Assembly (NCBI RefSeq): GCF_003315795.1
Contig: NZ_QMEY01000001.1
Span: 992,001 to 1,056,000 of the forward strand
Source of the DNA: Spongiactinospora rosea
Lineage (GTDB): Bacteria; Actinomycetota; Actinomycetes; Streptosporangiales; Streptosporangiaceae
Direction: 5' to 3'
Length of the DNA: 64,000 bases
Shown here: positions 51,606-60,783 of the stretch, piece after piece
Layout of the letters: each line of letters starts with the position of its first letter
How positions within the stretch are numbered: the stretch's first letter is position 1
Program-made: the position numbers and the translations under genes
Notes under the pieces: model-generated
Told to the model about the DNA's origin: nothing
What the model saw: the letters and a program-made list of their open reading frames with translations, nothing else
Database searches by the model: none

Positions 51606-52031
51606 ATGGGATTGACCGTGCTCAACGACACCCTGCTCGGCGACACCGACCCCAAACGGTTCATCGCCGACTTCTATCGGGCCCTGAACGACGACCTGGT
51701 CAACACCGACGAGGACTCCGGGGTGATCATCGACCGCTACCACACGCCGGACATCGTCCAGGTCGCCGACGGGCACCGGATGGACCGCGACAAGCTCATC
51801 GCGCACACCCGCCCGGTGCGTAAGAACCGTCCGACGAGCCGCATGGAGGTACACGAGGCGCTGCGGCAGGGGGACACGCTCGCCGCCAGGTACACGCTGC
51901 ACGTCCGCAACCCCAAGCGGGATTTCGCCATCGAGGTGTGCTTCTTCGGGCGGTTCGCCCCGGATGGGCGGATGTGCGAGGCCAACATGCTCACCCGCAT
52001 GCTCCCCGGCCAGGACGAGGCCCCGGCGTGA
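51606..52031 (+). CDS. NTF2-like protein
   Basis: 141 aa from ATG 51606. Reads FIADFYRALNDDLVNTDEDS and TPDIVQVADGHRMDRDKLIA, then a beta-sheet RMEVHEALRQGDTLAARYTL, an NTF2/SnoaL-like fold. No catalytic residues can be assigned. Stop overlaps the HMA gene start (GTGA). Probably induced through the TetR gene next door. Confidence 0.75.
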   Translation: MGLTVLNDTLLGDTDPKRFIADFYRALNDDLVNTDEDSGVIIDRYHTPDIVQVADGHRMDRDKLIAHTRPVRKNRPTSRMEVHEALRQGDTLAARYTLHVRNPKRDFAIEVCFFGRFAPDGRMCEANMLTRMLPGQDEAPA

Positions 52032-52234
52032 CGCGGCACGTGTACCGGGTGAGCGGCATGGCCTGCGGGCACTGCGCGCGGTTCGTCAGCGAGGAGATCG
52101 AACGCGTCCCGGGCGTGGACACGGTGACGGTGGACGTCGGCGGCGGCACGGTCACCGTCACCGGTGACCGTGCCCTGGACGTCGCGGAGGTCCGCGCCGC
52201 GGTCGAGGAGGCGGGTTACGAACTCGTCCCGTAG
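52028..52234 (+). CDS. Small HMA-domain metal-binding protein
   Basis: 68 aa, GTG 52028. One heavy-metal-associated domain with the metal motif GMACGHC (MxCxxC) and the ferredoxin-like pattern VDTVTVDVGGGTVTVTGDRA. This resembles CopZ-type copper chaperones, but no copper P-type ATPase is adjacent. Coupled to the NTF2-like gene (4-bp overlap); its end overlaps the convergent hydrolase by 19 bp. Confidence 0.85.
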   Translation: MTRHVYRVSGMACGHCARFVSEEIERVPGVDTVTVDVGGGTVTVTGDRALDVAEVRAAVEEAGYELVP

Positions 52235-53706
52235 GCCGCCCGGTCGGCGAGGTCCCGCAGGAGGAGGTCCTGCGGCGTACGGGCCTGCGCGGGTGGCTCC
52301 GGCGGTACGGCGGGGCAGCTCGCCCGGTACGCGGGCGGCTTCAGCTCGATCAGGTACCGGTCGATCGTGCTGATCGTGCAGTCACCGCGGCCGTAGACGC
52401 TGTGCCCGGTGCCCTCGTAGGTGAGCAGCCGGCCGGCCTTGCCGAGCTGGCCCGCGACGCTGACCGCCCAGGCGTGGCCGGTGATCGGGTCGTTGCGGGA
52501 GTTGACGACCAGGATCGGCGGCGCGCCGCGCACGCGCAGGCGGTGCTGCGGGTTCGGGATGGGCTTCGGCTCGCTCAGGCACCAGGTCTGGAGCGTCAGA
52601 TGCGACGGGTTCAGCTCCACGTCGGGCGCGACGGCCTTGGCGCGGCGCAGGAACCTGGCGTACTGCTCGTAGTCGCGGATCGAGGTGTCGAAGTCCGCGC
52701 AGTTGAGCTGCCATGCCACCGGCAGGTCACCCGGGGCTCGCAGGGAGGCCGGTGGGGGGCTCGCGTCGAGGCGGGCGATCTGCTCGGCGACGGAGTACCA
52801 CGCGGGCGCGTACGAACCGCTGGAGATGATGCGGGCCACGCTCCGCTTGGTGTGCGTGCCCAGTTCGCCGCGTTCGGCCCGGTCCATGAGCCGTGTCCAG
52901 ATCGCGCGTACGTCCTTGCCGTGCAGTGCGCACCGGGCCTCGCCCGCGCACCACTGCACGAAGGCGTCGAAGGCGCCCTGGGTGGACGCGGCGGTGTCGC
53001 GGAACGCGCGGCCCTCGCCGATGCTGTGGTCCACGACGCTGTCCAGGACGAGGGCCCGCACGCGGCGGGGGAACCGCTCGGCGTACGCCTGGCCGAGCAC
53101 CGTGCCGTAGGAGATCCCGTAGAAGGTGACCTTCTCCTCGCCGAGCGCGGCGCGCACGGCGTCCATGTCATGGGCCACGGAAACGCTGTCCAGGTGCTCG
53201 AACACCGGCCCGGTGCGGGATTTACAGTCGGCGCGCATCCGGCCGCTAAAGTCCCGCCAGTGGTCGAGTTCGGCCTGGTTCTTGATGAACGTGTCCGGGT
53301 ACTGGGCCAGGAGGTCGGCCGAGCACAGGACCGGATGGCTCCCGGCGGTGCCACGGACGTCGAAGCCCACGATGTCGAACCGGCGGCGGACCTCCGGGCT
53401 GAAGAAGCCGAAGGTGGCGAACGTGGCCGCGGACAGGCCCGGCCCGCCGGGGTTGACCAGCAGCGACCCGATCCGGGCCGCCGGATCGGTCGCGCGCTGC
53501 CTGGTCAGGAACAGCTCGACGGTCGGCCCGGCCGGGTCCTTCCAGTCCACGGGCACGGTGAGCGTGCCGCACTCGTACTTCTCCCGGGGCCACGCGCACG
53601 CGGCCCATTCGATGGCGGACGGTTCGGCGGCCCGCGCGGGGGCGAAAGGGGTCAGGCCGATGAGGGCGGCCAGGGCCGCGGCGAGTAATGGCCCGGTCCT
53701 ACGCAT
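52216..53706 (-). CDS. Secreted alpha/beta hydrolase, TAP family
   Basis: 496 aa from ATG 53706, preferred over an earlier start because it opens the signal peptide (MRRTGPLLAAALAALIGLTP ... PARA-AE). Hydrolase core: VNPGGPGLSAATFA (oxyanion), nucleophile in FYGISYGTVLGQAYAERFP, and C-terminal TAP-like part (PPILVVNSRNDPITGHAWAV ... YEGTGHSVYG) with the Asp and His. Resembles Streptomyces tripeptidyl aminopeptidase/SlpD-E exported enzymes. Four or more cysteines suggest disulfides. Monocistronic. Confidence 0.92.
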   Translation of the reverse strand: MRRTGPLLAAALAALIGLTPFAPARAAEPSAIEWAACAWPREKYECGTLTVPVDWKDPAGPTVELFLTRQRATDPAARIGSLLVNPGGPGLSAATFATFGFFSPEVRRRFDIVGFDVRGTAGSHPVLCSADLLAQYPDTFIKNQAELDHWRDFSGRMRADCKSRTGPVFEHLDSVSVAHDMDAVRAALGEEKVTFYGISYGTVLGQAYAERFPRRVRALVLDSVVDHSIGEGRAFRDTAASTQGAFDAFVQWCAGEARCALHGKDVRAIWTRLMDRAERGELGTHTKRSVARIISSGSYAPAWYSVAEQIARLDASPPPASLRAPGDLPVAWQLNCADFDTSIRDYEQYARFLRRAKAVAPDVELNPSHLTLQTWCLSEPKPIPNPQHRLRVRGAPPILVVNSRNDPITGHAWAVSVAGQLGKAGRLLTYEGTGHSVYGRGDCTISTIDRYLIELKPPAYRASCPAVPPEPPAQARTPQDLLLRDLADRAAYGTSS

Positions 53707-53860
53707 GTGATCTCCAATCACCGGGGCACGTCCATTTCCTGGACGCCCAGATTGTCGACCCCCTGATTCACCGTGACCATAGGCCGGAATGACCAATTGA
53801 GAATGGCGGGCCGGCGTCCGGGAAATTCCGCGCTTTATGCGCGGGTGATCGCCCGGCCGG

Positions 53861-54640
53861 TCAGCCGGGCACCCGGGCGAAGTAATCGATGGTGGTCGCG
53901 TCGCCGGGAAAGAACGCCTCCACGGCGATGTCGTCCAACGTGATGTCGAAGGCGGTGCCGATGGTGGTGATGGTGCTGATGAAGGAGAGGTCGGTGCCGT
54001 GGTGACGGATGCGGATGGGGAGCGCGATGTCGGCCGGATCGAGCGGCGGCGGGTCGCCCTCCGGCCCGTAGGAGCGCAGCTCCTCGTACAGGGCGGTGGT
54101 CTCGGGGTCGCCGGTGTTGGCGGCCTGCCGGGCCAGGCGGGGGAGCAGGAAGGCTCGGACCTGGGCGAGGTTGAGCAGCCGGGGCGCGAAGCCGCTGGGA
54201 TGCAGGCCCAGCCGCATCATGTTGACCGGCGGCCGGAGCAGCGCCGGATCGACCCCCTCAAGGAAGACGTCGATCGCGGAGTTCGCGAACAGCATGTTCC
54301 AGCGGCGGTCCATGGCGAGCGCGGGATAGGGCTCGTGACCTCGGACGACCTGCCGGAGGGCCTGCCTGGCCGGCTCCAGATGGGGATCTTCCAGGGGCCG
54401 CTCCTGGACGCTGGGCGCGTACCCGGCGGCGACCAGCAGGCGGTTGCGCTCCCGCAGCGGTACGTCCAGGTGCTCGGCCAGGCGCAGGACCATCGCGCTG
54501 CTGGGGATCGTGCGGCCGGTCTCCACGAAGCTGATGTGCCGCGCGGACACCCCGGCCTGGATCGCCAGGTCGAGCTGGCTGAGCCCCCTGCGGTGCCGCC
54601 ATTCCCGCAACAGCTCACCGGCAGGCCGATCTCCCGTCAT
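53861..54640 (-). CDS. XRE family regulator with MmyB-like domain
   Basis: 259 aa from ATG 54640. N-terminal helix-turn-helix ELLREWRHRRGLSQLDLAIQ and SARHISFVETGRTIPSSAMV; C-terminal PAS-like MmyB domain (ALAMDRRWNMLFANSAIDVF ... DPADIALPIRIRHHGTDLSF) that binds fatty acid or similar ligands. Common in actinobacteria, usually controlling a divergent oxidoreductase or NTF2-like gene, as here. Confidence 0.9.
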   Translation of the reverse strand: MTGDRPAGELLREWRHRRGLSQLDLAIQAGVSARHISFVETGRTIPSSAMVLRLAEHLDVPLRERNRLLVAAGYAPSVQERPLEDPHLEPARQALRQVVRGHEPYPALAMDRRWNMLFANSAIDVFLEGVDPALLRPPVNMMRLGLHPSGFAPRLLNLAQVRAFLLPRLARQAANTGDPETTALYEELRSYGPEGDPPPLDPADIALPIRIRHHGTDLSFISTITTIGTAFDITLDDIAVEAFFPGDATTIDYFARVPG

Positions 54641-54671
54641 GGGAACATTATCGCCAGCGGCGCCGATCCCC

Positions 54672-54694
54672 TCGATTACCTGCGGCGTAATCGA
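54672..54694. promoter_or_regulatory. Candidate XRE operator
   Basis: TCGATTAC and GTAATCGA separated by 7 bp, 32 bp from the XRE start and 33 bp from the NTF2-like start. Central placement suits dual control. Confidence 0.6.
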
Positions 54695-54727
54695 CACCGG
54701 CGAAGAAATTCTGGAACGGTCGGGCCC

Positions 54728-55114
54728 ATGACCCAGACCAGTGAAAGCAATGCCGCGCGCAACAAGGAAGTCGCCGTCCACGTGTTCAAGGAGTTCGCGG
54801 CGGGCGACATCGAGGTGCTCCGCGACCACCTGCGCGAGGACTACATCGAGCACAGCCCGGACGCCCCTTCGGGCCGGGACGCCTTCATCGCGTACATCGC
54901 CACGACCCCGCTCGCCCGGTCGAAACTCGACCTCAAACGGGTCATCGCCGAGGGCGATCACGTGGTCGTGCATCTCCACATGGTGGCTCCGGAAAGCGAG
55001 CGCGGTGTCGCGATCGTGGACATCTTCCGAATGGCGGACGGCCTGATCGCCGAACACTGGGACGTGATCCAGCCGGTCCCCGAGCCCGACCGGGTCCCGC
55101 ACGGCATGTTCTGA
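54728..55114 (+). CDS. NTF2/SnoaL-like protein
   Basis: 128 aa from ATG 54728. SnoaL pattern: VFKEFAAGDIEVLRDHLRED-YIEHSPDAPSGRDAFIAY, then HVVVHLHMVAPESERGVAIV and IFRMADGLIAEHWDVIQPVP, matching uncharacterised SnoaL polyketide-cyclase-like proteins (IEHxP and AEHWDxxQ motifs). Small-molecule role is unknown. Divergent from the XRE gene; ends at a bidirectional terminator. Confidence 0.82.
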   Translation: MTQTSESNAARNKEVAVHVFKEFAAGDIEVLRDHLREDYIEHSPDAPSGRDAFIAYIATTPLARSKLDLKRVIAEGDHVVVHLHMVAPESERGVAIVDIFRMADGLIAEHWDVIQPVPEPDRVPHGMF

Positions 55115-55124
55115 CCCGAAACGC

Positions 55125-55157
55125 GTGCGCCCCGCCGTACCGTACGGCGGGGCGCAC
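55125..55157. terminator. Bidirectional terminator
   Basis: 16-bp arms (55125-55140 and 55142-55157) form an almost perfect palindrome between the convergent NTF2-like gene and the ABC permease, 10 nt from each stop. Confidence 0.75.
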
Positions 55158-55167
55158 ACGCGCGGGG

Positions 55168-55884
55168 TCACTCCTCGCCGGCGAGGGTGAAGGACCGCAG
55201 GCGCTGGCCCGCCCAGAAGACCGCGCCGATGGTGACGATGGCGATGGCGATGAGGGCGAAGCCGACGCTGACGCTGGGCTTGCTGAAGAAGCCGGAGGTG
55301 TTGAACTGGTAGGCGATCGACTGGGCCCACTGCTGGACGGAGAAGTTGCGGGCCCCGGGGACGAACCCGCCGACGACGGACTCCCAGATCAGCGCGTACG
55401 CGATGCCGATCGCCACCGCGTGCTTGGTGATGACGCCGAGCAGCAGGAACAGCGCCGCGTAGGCGACGCCCCCGGCGAACGCGCCGATCGCGAACCCGAG
55501 GGCGATCCCCGATTCGGTGCCCACGAGCAGGTAGGCGGCGACGAAGGCGGGCAGCGCGCCGAACAGCGCCAGCAGCGAGGCGGCCACCCCGAACTTGGTG
55601 ACCGCGATCGCCGGGCGGGAGATCGGCTTGGACAACAGGTGGACGATGGTGCCGTCGTCGATCTCGGGCGCGATCACGCCGGTGCCCGCGATCAGGCCGA
55701 GCAGCGGCAGCATGGTCCCCACGCCGAAGATCTTCAGCAACATCAGCGCGGACCGCTCGTCGTCACTGCCCATCATCCGGAGCAGTACGGCCAGCGCGAT
55801 GAGCCCCGCGGGCAACAGGACCATCAACCAGATCCGCCGCCGCCCGATGACCATGCGGTAACTGATCCCCGCGACCGTGCTCAT
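55168..55884 (-). CDS. ABC-2 type permease
   Basis: 238 aa, about six TM segments (WLMVLLPAGLIALAVLL, LLGLIAGTGVIAPEIDDGTI, ...). The APEIDDGTIVHLLSKPISR segment is the conserved ABC-2 loop after TM2. ATG 55884 overlaps the upstream ATPase stop by 4 bases. Pairs with the 55881-56852 ATPase; exporter of unknown substrate. Last gene of a four-gene operon. Confidence 0.88.
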   Translation of the reverse strand: MSTVAGISYRMVIGRRRIWLMVLLPAGLIALAVLLRMMGSDDERSALMLLKIFGVGTMLPLLGLIAGTGVIAPEIDDGTIVHLLSKPISRPAIAVTKFGVAASLLALFGALPAFVAAYLLVGTESGIALGFAIGAFAGGVAYAALFLLLGVITKHAVAIGIAYALIWESVVGGFVPGARNFSVQQWAQSIAYQFNTSGFFSKPSVSVGFALIAIAIVTIGAVFWAGQRLRSFTLAGEE

Positions 55885-56852
55885 GTGGCGCTCCTGGTGA
55901 TGAGGTAGGAGAACACGCTCTCCAGGTCCTCGTCGGCGGGGGCGACCTGCCAGACGTGGATTCCGGCGCTCTTGGCGACGCGGGGGAGAAGGCGTGTGAA
56001 GCGGGCGAAGTCCACCGCCTGGGCCTGGAGGCCGTTCTCGGTGAGGGAGACCGCGCCGGAGGAGGCGTCGGCGATGAGGGCCGCGGCGAGGGCGCGGTCG
56101 TCGCTGGAGCGGATGGTGAACAGGTGCGGCCGGTCGGTCATCCTGCGGCGGATCTCGCGGAAGTCGCCGGAGGCGGCGTGCCGGCCCGCGACCAGGACCT
56201 CGATCTGCTGGGCGACCCGCTCGACCTCCTCCAGGATGTGCGAGCTGAACAAGATGGTCTTGCCCGCCGCGCCCATCTGCCTGACCAGGTCCATCAGGTG
56301 CAGGCGCTGGCGCGGGTCCATGCCGTTGAACGGCTCGTCCAGCAGCAGTACGCGCGGATCGTGGACCATCGCCGCGGCGACCTTGACCCGCTGGCGCATG
56401 CCCTTGGAGTAGGTCTCGATCCGGCGTTCGGCGGCGTCCAGCATCTCGACCGTGGTCAGCGCGCGGCGGGCCGCCGCCTCCGGGTCGGGCAGGCGGTGCA
56501 GCTTCGCGCTGGACAGCACGAACTGCCACCCGGTGAGGAACCCGTACACGGCCTCCCGCTCGGGGACCAGGCCGATCGAGCGGTACACGTCGTGGTTGCG
56601 CCAGATGGGCCGCCCGTCCAGGGTCACGCTGCCGGTGGAGGGGGCCAGGAATCCGGCCATCATGTGCAGCAGCGTGGACTTGCCCGCGCCGTTCGGGCCG
56701 AGCAGGCCGGTGACGCCGGGGCCGATCGTCATCGTGACGTCGTTGACCGCGACGACGTTGCCGTACCAGCGCGACACCTGGCGAAGCTCGACGCGGGCGG
56801 GTGTCGTGCTGGCGGACGGCGTGGTCACGCCCTCCGGTGTGGTGGTGGTCAC
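55881..56852 (-). CDS. ABC transporter ATP-binding protein
   Basis: 323 aa. Walker A GPNGAGKSTL, signature TYSKGMRQRVKVA, Walker B VLLLDEPFNGMDP, H-loop SSHILEEVE. The C-terminal ~100 residues are the regulatory extension seen in ABC-2 drug/lantibiotic exporters. Start GTG 56852, overlapping the upstream permease by 4 bases; the first ~25 residues are Thr-rich and not conserved. Confidence 0.92.
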   Translation of the reverse strand: MTTTTPEGVTTPSASTTPARVELRQVSRWYGNVVAVNDVTMTIGPGVTGLLGPNGAGKSTLLHMMAGFLAPSTGSVTLDGRPIWRNHDVYRSIGLVPEREAVYGFLTGWQFVLSSAKLHRLPDPEAAARRALTTVEMLDAAERRIETYSKGMRQRVKVAAAMVHDPRVLLLDEPFNGMDPRQRLHLMDLVRQMGAAGKTILFSSHILEEVERVAQQIEVLVAGRHAASGDFREIRRRMTDRPHLFTIRSSDDRALAAALIADASSGAVSLTENGLQAQAVDFARFTRLLPRVAKSAGIHVWQVAPADEDLESVFSYLITRSAT

Positions 56853-57748
56853 GCGGATGCCGCCTTCCGGTAGCGCAGGATCAGTACGGCGCCGCCCAGC
56901 ACGGTCAGCGCGACGACGCCGAGGGCCGCGACCGGCCCGGAGGCTCCGTCGGGGTAGGAGTTGCCCATCGCGCCCGAGGCCCCGGTCAGCCACACCTGTA
57001 CGGCGTCCACCAGGTAGAACGGGTTGATCAGCAGTGCCCACCCGGCCGAGCCGTCGTCGCTCATCGAGCCGAAGACCTCCGTGAGCACCTGGGAGACCGC
57101 CGTGGTGAACAGGTAGAACGCGATGACCGCGGCCACGCCGAGCCCGCGGCGCGGGGTGAGCGAGGCGATGGCGAGACCCAGGCAGGCCAGCATCACCGAG
57201 TAGACGACCGAAAGGAGCATGCTCGCCACGTAGTGGCCGGTGGCGGGGTCGCCGCCGGGCGGGTCGACCAGCAGCTCGCCGATGTACGTCACGGTCAGCG
57301 GCAGCCACTGCAGGATCAGCAGCGCCAGCGACATCGCGGCCACCTTGGCCGCGACGTAGTCGCCGACCGTCACCGGCCGGGAGAAGTACAGCGGCAGGAC
57401 GCGGAAGCGCAGGTCGGGCGCGACCAGAACGGGCGACTGGGTGGCCAGGAAGATGGCCAGCACGACCGACATGGTGGCGGCGAAGCCGGGGTACTGGATC
57501 ACCGGCCCCGGCTGCCGGACCAGCGCCATGGCCGCGATGGACACGACGGCCGGCAGCACCATGATGACCAGCAGCACGAACGGCATGACCTTCGCGCGAA
57601 ACGATCGGCCCAGGCCGAAGGCCCCGCGCAGGCTGTGCCGGGTCAGCGCGAGCCTGGCCTGGCCGCGGCCCAGCCGCGCGCCGTCGTAGTGGCGGTAGCC
57701 GATGTCGTGGATGACGCCCGCGGGCTCGGGGGTCGATGTGGCGGTCAT
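56849..57748 (-). CDS. ABC-2 type permease
   Basis: 299 aa with about six TM segments, including VMPFVLLVIMVLPAVVSIAA and LLSVVYSVMLACLGLAIASL; the segment LRFRVLPLYFSRPVTVGDYV is the ABC-2 cytoplasmic coupling region. ATG 57748 overlaps the preceding ATPase stop by 4 bases. Partner of the 57745-58713 ATPase. Confidence 0.88.
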   Translation of the reverse strand: MTATSTPEPAGVIHDIGYRHYDGARLGRGQARLALTRHSLRGAFGLGRSFRAKVMPFVLLVIMVLPAVVSIAAMALVRQPGPVIQYPGFAATMSVVLAIFLATQSPVLVAPDLRFRVLPLYFSRPVTVGDYVAAKVAAMSLALLILQWLPLTVTYIGELLVDPPGGDPATGHYVASMLLSVVYSVMLACLGLAIASLTPRRGLGVAAVIAFYLFTTAVSQVLTEVFGSMSDDGSAGWALLINPFYLVDAVQVWLTGASGAMGNSYPDGASGPVAALGVVALTVLGGAVLILRYRKAASA

Positions 57749-58713
57749 GCGGTCACGCCCCCGGAGGATGCGGCGGAAGTGGTCTCGTGGGCCCGGCCGG
57801 TCTCGTCGATCTCAGCGGCCGAGCCGCGGAAGACGTCCTCGATCCGCCTGCGGCCCTGCTCCAGCCGGATCAGCGACATGTCCAGGTCGCACACGGCGTC
57901 GCGTACGGCGTCGTAGGTCTCGGGGCCGCGTACCTTGACGGTCAGCAGGCGGCCCGCGCCGCTCACGGTCTCGCCCAGCTCGCCGAGCCGGGCGGCGAGC
58001 GGCCGCCAGTCCTCCTCGACCTCGACCGTCACGGTCTCGGTCGCGCCGGTGAACTCGCCGATCGCCGACGAGCGCAGCAGCTTCCCGCCGTCGATCACGA
58101 TCACGTGGTCGCAGACGCGCTCAAGCTCGCCCAGCAGGTGCGAGGTGACCAGCACGCTGATCCCGAACTCCGCGCCGATCCGCCGGATCAGCCGGAGCAT
58201 GTCGTCGCGGCCCTGTGGGTCCAGGCCGTTGGTGGGCTCGTCCAGGAACACCAGGCGCGGGTCGTGGACCAGCGCCTGGGCCAGCTTGACCCGCTGTTTC
58301 ATGCCGGTGGAGTAGCCGCCCACCGGGCGGTAGCGCTCTTCGTACAGGCCGACGTGGCGCAGGGTGTCGGCCGCGCGTTCGCGGGCCGCCGTACGCGGCA
58401 GCCCGGACATCTGGGCCATGTGGACCACGAACTCGGTGGCCGACAGGTCGGGGGGCAGGCAGTCGTGCTCGGGCATGTAACCCACGGCGCGCCGGATCTC
58501 GGCGCCCTTGGTGGCCACGTCGAGGCCGAGTACCTGGGCCGTTCCGGCGGTCGGTTCGAGGAGGCCCAGCAGTATCTTGATGAGCGTCGACTTGCCCGCG
58601 CCGTTGGCCCCCACCAGACCTGTGACCCCCGGGGTGACCGTGACGCTGAGCGTGTCGAGCGCGGTCACCCGGGGGAAGCGTTTGGTCAACCCTTCGGTCG
58701 CGAGGATCGTCAT
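57745..58713 (-). CDS. ABC transporter ATP-binding protein
   Basis: 322 aa. Walker A GANGAGKSTL, signature GYSTGMKQRVKLA, Walker B LVFLDEPTNGLDP, H-loop TSHLLGELE. First gene of the tightly overlapping operon (ATPase-permease-ATPase-permease). Start at ATG 58713. No regulator adjoins it directly; the promoter should lie in the 71-bp gap up to DUF389. Confidence 0.92.
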   Translation of the reverse strand: MTILATEGLTKRFPRVTALDTLSVTVTPGVTGLVGANGAGKSTLIKILLGLLEPTAGTAQVLGLDVATKGAEIRRAVGYMPEHDCLPPDLSATEFVVHMAQMSGLPRTAARERAADTLRHVGLYEERYRPVGGYSTGMKQRVKLAQALVHDPRLVFLDEPTNGLDPQGRDDMLRLIRRIGAEFGISVLVTSHLLGELERVCDHVIVIDGGKLLRSSAIGEFTGATETVTVEVEEDWRPLAARLGELGETVSGAGRLLTVKVRGPETYDAVRDAVCDLDMSLIRLEQGRRRIEDVFRGSAAEIDETGRAHETTSAASSGGVTA

Positions 58714-58784
58714 GGGGCGGACTCTATCGCCGCATTTCCGGGCATGCCCTCGTCCGAATGTACGATCTGACCCTTAGCCGTTAA

Positions 58785-59750
58785 TCAGGGTCGCGTGTGC
58801 TTCAGCATCCTCCGTAGCTGCCCGGGATAGGGGCCGCCGAGGCGCGACCACAGCAGCCGCTGCGCGTACAGCGTCGCCGTGCCGGAGATGGTCATGCCGA
58901 GCACGTTGACCGCGACCTGGGCGATCGAGGAGCCGAGGTCGTCCCAGCGGCCGAGCGCCAGGGCCAGGGCGGCGTAACCGGCCGCGGGCACGGTGGTGAC
59001 CGAGATGAAGACCCCGATCAGGGCCGTCGATTTGGCGGCCGTGATGGACAGTACGCCCGCCGCGCCCGCCAGAAGCGCCACGATGAACGACCAGCGGTCC
59101 GGATTGACGATGAACTCGACCTCGGCGTGGGAGTCCAGCGAGGTGGGGCCGATCCAGCCGATCCCGAGCGAGACCAGCGCGCACACGAACGTCACCGCGA
59201 TGCCCACGCAGAACCCGGCCGCCACGCTCCTGGCCGCCCGGCCGATCAGCGCGCCGTCGCGGCGCAGCAGGCCGAAGCACATCGCCGAGATCGGCCCGAA
59301 CTCCGGTCCCAGCACCATCGCGCCGACCAGCACGATCGGCGAGTCGACCACCACCGCGATGGCCGCGATCTGCGTGGCGATGGCGAAGAACGCGAAATAG
59401 GCCCAGGTCATCCGGCTGTCGTCGGCGACCCGCTGGCTGAGTTCGTCCCACACCACGGCGTCGTCGGGGTCGCCCGGGGCCTCGGCCTCGGCCCGGTCGG
59501 CGGCCTCGGAAAGGATCAGGCCCGCGTTGTCGGCGCTGATCGAGCCCACCTCGTGCAGGCGCATCTCCTTCAACCGGCCCAGCACGTCGTTGGCCGCCTC
59601 GCGGGCCACGTCGAACAGCAGTACGTCGCCCTGCGGGCGGGCGGCCACGCCGGGAAGCACGACCAGATCGACCACGCCGGGCGCGCCGGTCAGGTACTCG
59701 ACGGCCGCGGCGGTGTGCGTGGCGGGACTTATGACGCGCATGTGCAGCAC
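58785..59750 (-). CDS. DUF389 membrane protein
   Basis: 321 aa from GTG 59750 (LHMRVISPATHT). N-terminal ~130-aa soluble ferredoxin-like domain, then DUF389 with about six TM segments (WAYFAFFAIATQIAAIAVVV, PIVLVGAMVLGPEFGPISAM, FCVGIAVTFVCALVSLGIG). The PEFGPISA motif is typical. Function unknown in the family. Same strand as coaA, 41 bp downstream of it. Confidence 0.88.
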   Translation of the reverse strand: MLHMRVISPATHTAAAVEYLTGAPGVVDLVVLPGVAARPQGDVLLFDVAREAANDVLGRLKEMRLHEVGSISADNAGLILSEAADRAEAEAPGDPDDAVVWDELSQRVADDSRMTWAYFAFFAIATQIAAIAVVVDSPIVLVGAMVLGPEFGPISAMCFGLLRRDGALIGRAARSVAAGFCVGIAVTFVCALVSLGIGWIGPTSLDSHAEVEFIVNPDRWSFIVALLAGAAGVLSITAAKSTALIGVFISVTTVPAAGYAALALALGRWDDLGSSIAQVAVNVLGMTISGTATLYAQRLLWSRLGGPYPGQLRRMLKHTRP

Positions 59751-59791
59751 GTGGCCCACCCTAGTGAGAGCGGACCCGGCGAGGCACGGCC

Positions 59792-60733
59792 CTACGCGCG
59801 GCGCAGCAGCACCCGCTGGACGGCGTGGTCGCGGCCCTTGTGCAGCACGAGCGCCGCCCTGGCCCTGGTCGGGGCGATGTTCTCCACCAGGTTGCGCTCG
59901 TTGACCTCGCGCCACACATCGCGCGCGAACGCCGTTGCCTCGGTCTCCGACAGGTCGGCCAGGTGCCGGAAATAGGACTTCGGGTCGGCGAACGCGGTCC
60001 GGCGCAGCTTGTGGAACCGGTCCACGTACCACTCCCGGACGTCTTCCACCTGCGCGTCCACATAGATCGAGAAGTCGAAGAAGTCGCACACGGCCAGCGC
60101 GGTCGGCGGGGCCGGCTGGAGCACGTTGAGCCCCTCGACGATCAGGATGTCCGGCCGCCGCACGCTCTGCGCCGCGCCCGGCACGATGTCGTACTCCAGA
60201 TGGCTGTAAACGGGCGCGGTCACCTCGGCCGCGCCCGCCTTCACCGCCGACACGAACCGGACCAGCGCCCGCCGGTCGTAACTCTCCGGGAAGCCCTTGC
60301 GGTGCATGATCCCACGCTCTTCGAGGACCGCGTTGGGATACAGGAAGCTGTCGGTGGTGATCAGCTCCACGTTGGAGTGCTCGGGCCAGCGGGCCAGCAG
60401 CGTGTGCAGCAGCCGGGCGGTCGTGGACTTGCCCACGGCCACGCTGCCCGCGATGCCCAGGATGTACGGCGGCGGCGCGTCCTTCTCGCCGAGGAACGCG
60501 CTGACCGCGGCCCCCCGCTTGCGCGCGCCGGTGAAGTGCAGGTTGAGCAGCCGGGTCAGCGGCAGGTAGATGTCGGTGACCTCGGCCAGGTCGATGGGGT
60601 CGTCCACGCCGCGCAGGTCTTCGAGTCCGGCCTCGGTGAGCGTGAGCGGGGTGTTCTCGCGCAGACCCCGCCACTGCTCGCGGCCCAGCTCGACGTACGC
60701 CGACGTCTCGACCGCGGTTGCCTCGGTGACCAT
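59792..60733 (-). CDS. coaA: Pantothenate kinase, type I
   Basis: 313 aa. First step of coenzyme A synthesis. P-loop [17 protein letters not shown], then [19 protein letters not shown] and the [11 protein letters not shown] pattern; IVEGLNVLQ and [17 protein letters not shown] are family-diagnostic. ATG 60733. Divergent from acpS over 63 bp. Confidence 0.97.
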   Translation of the reverse strand: MVTEATAVETSAYVELGREQWRGLRENTPLTLTEAGLEDLRGVDDPIDLAEVTDIYLPLTRLLNLHFTGARKRGAAVSAFLGEKDAPPPYILGIAGSVAVGKSTTARLLHTLLARWPEHSNVELITTDSFLYPNAVLEERGIMHRKGFPESYDRRALVRFVSAVKAGAAEVTAPVYSHLEYDIVPGAAQSVRRPDILIVEGLNVLQPAPPTALAVCDFFDFSIYVDAQVEDVREWYVDRFHKLRRTAFADPKSYFRHLADLSETEATAFARDVWREVNERNLVENIAPTRARAALVLHKGRDHAVQRVLLRRA

Positions 60734-60783
60734 GCCGGAAGCCTACTCAGCGCGCGCGAGCGGCCATCGGGTGGCCTGCGGAT

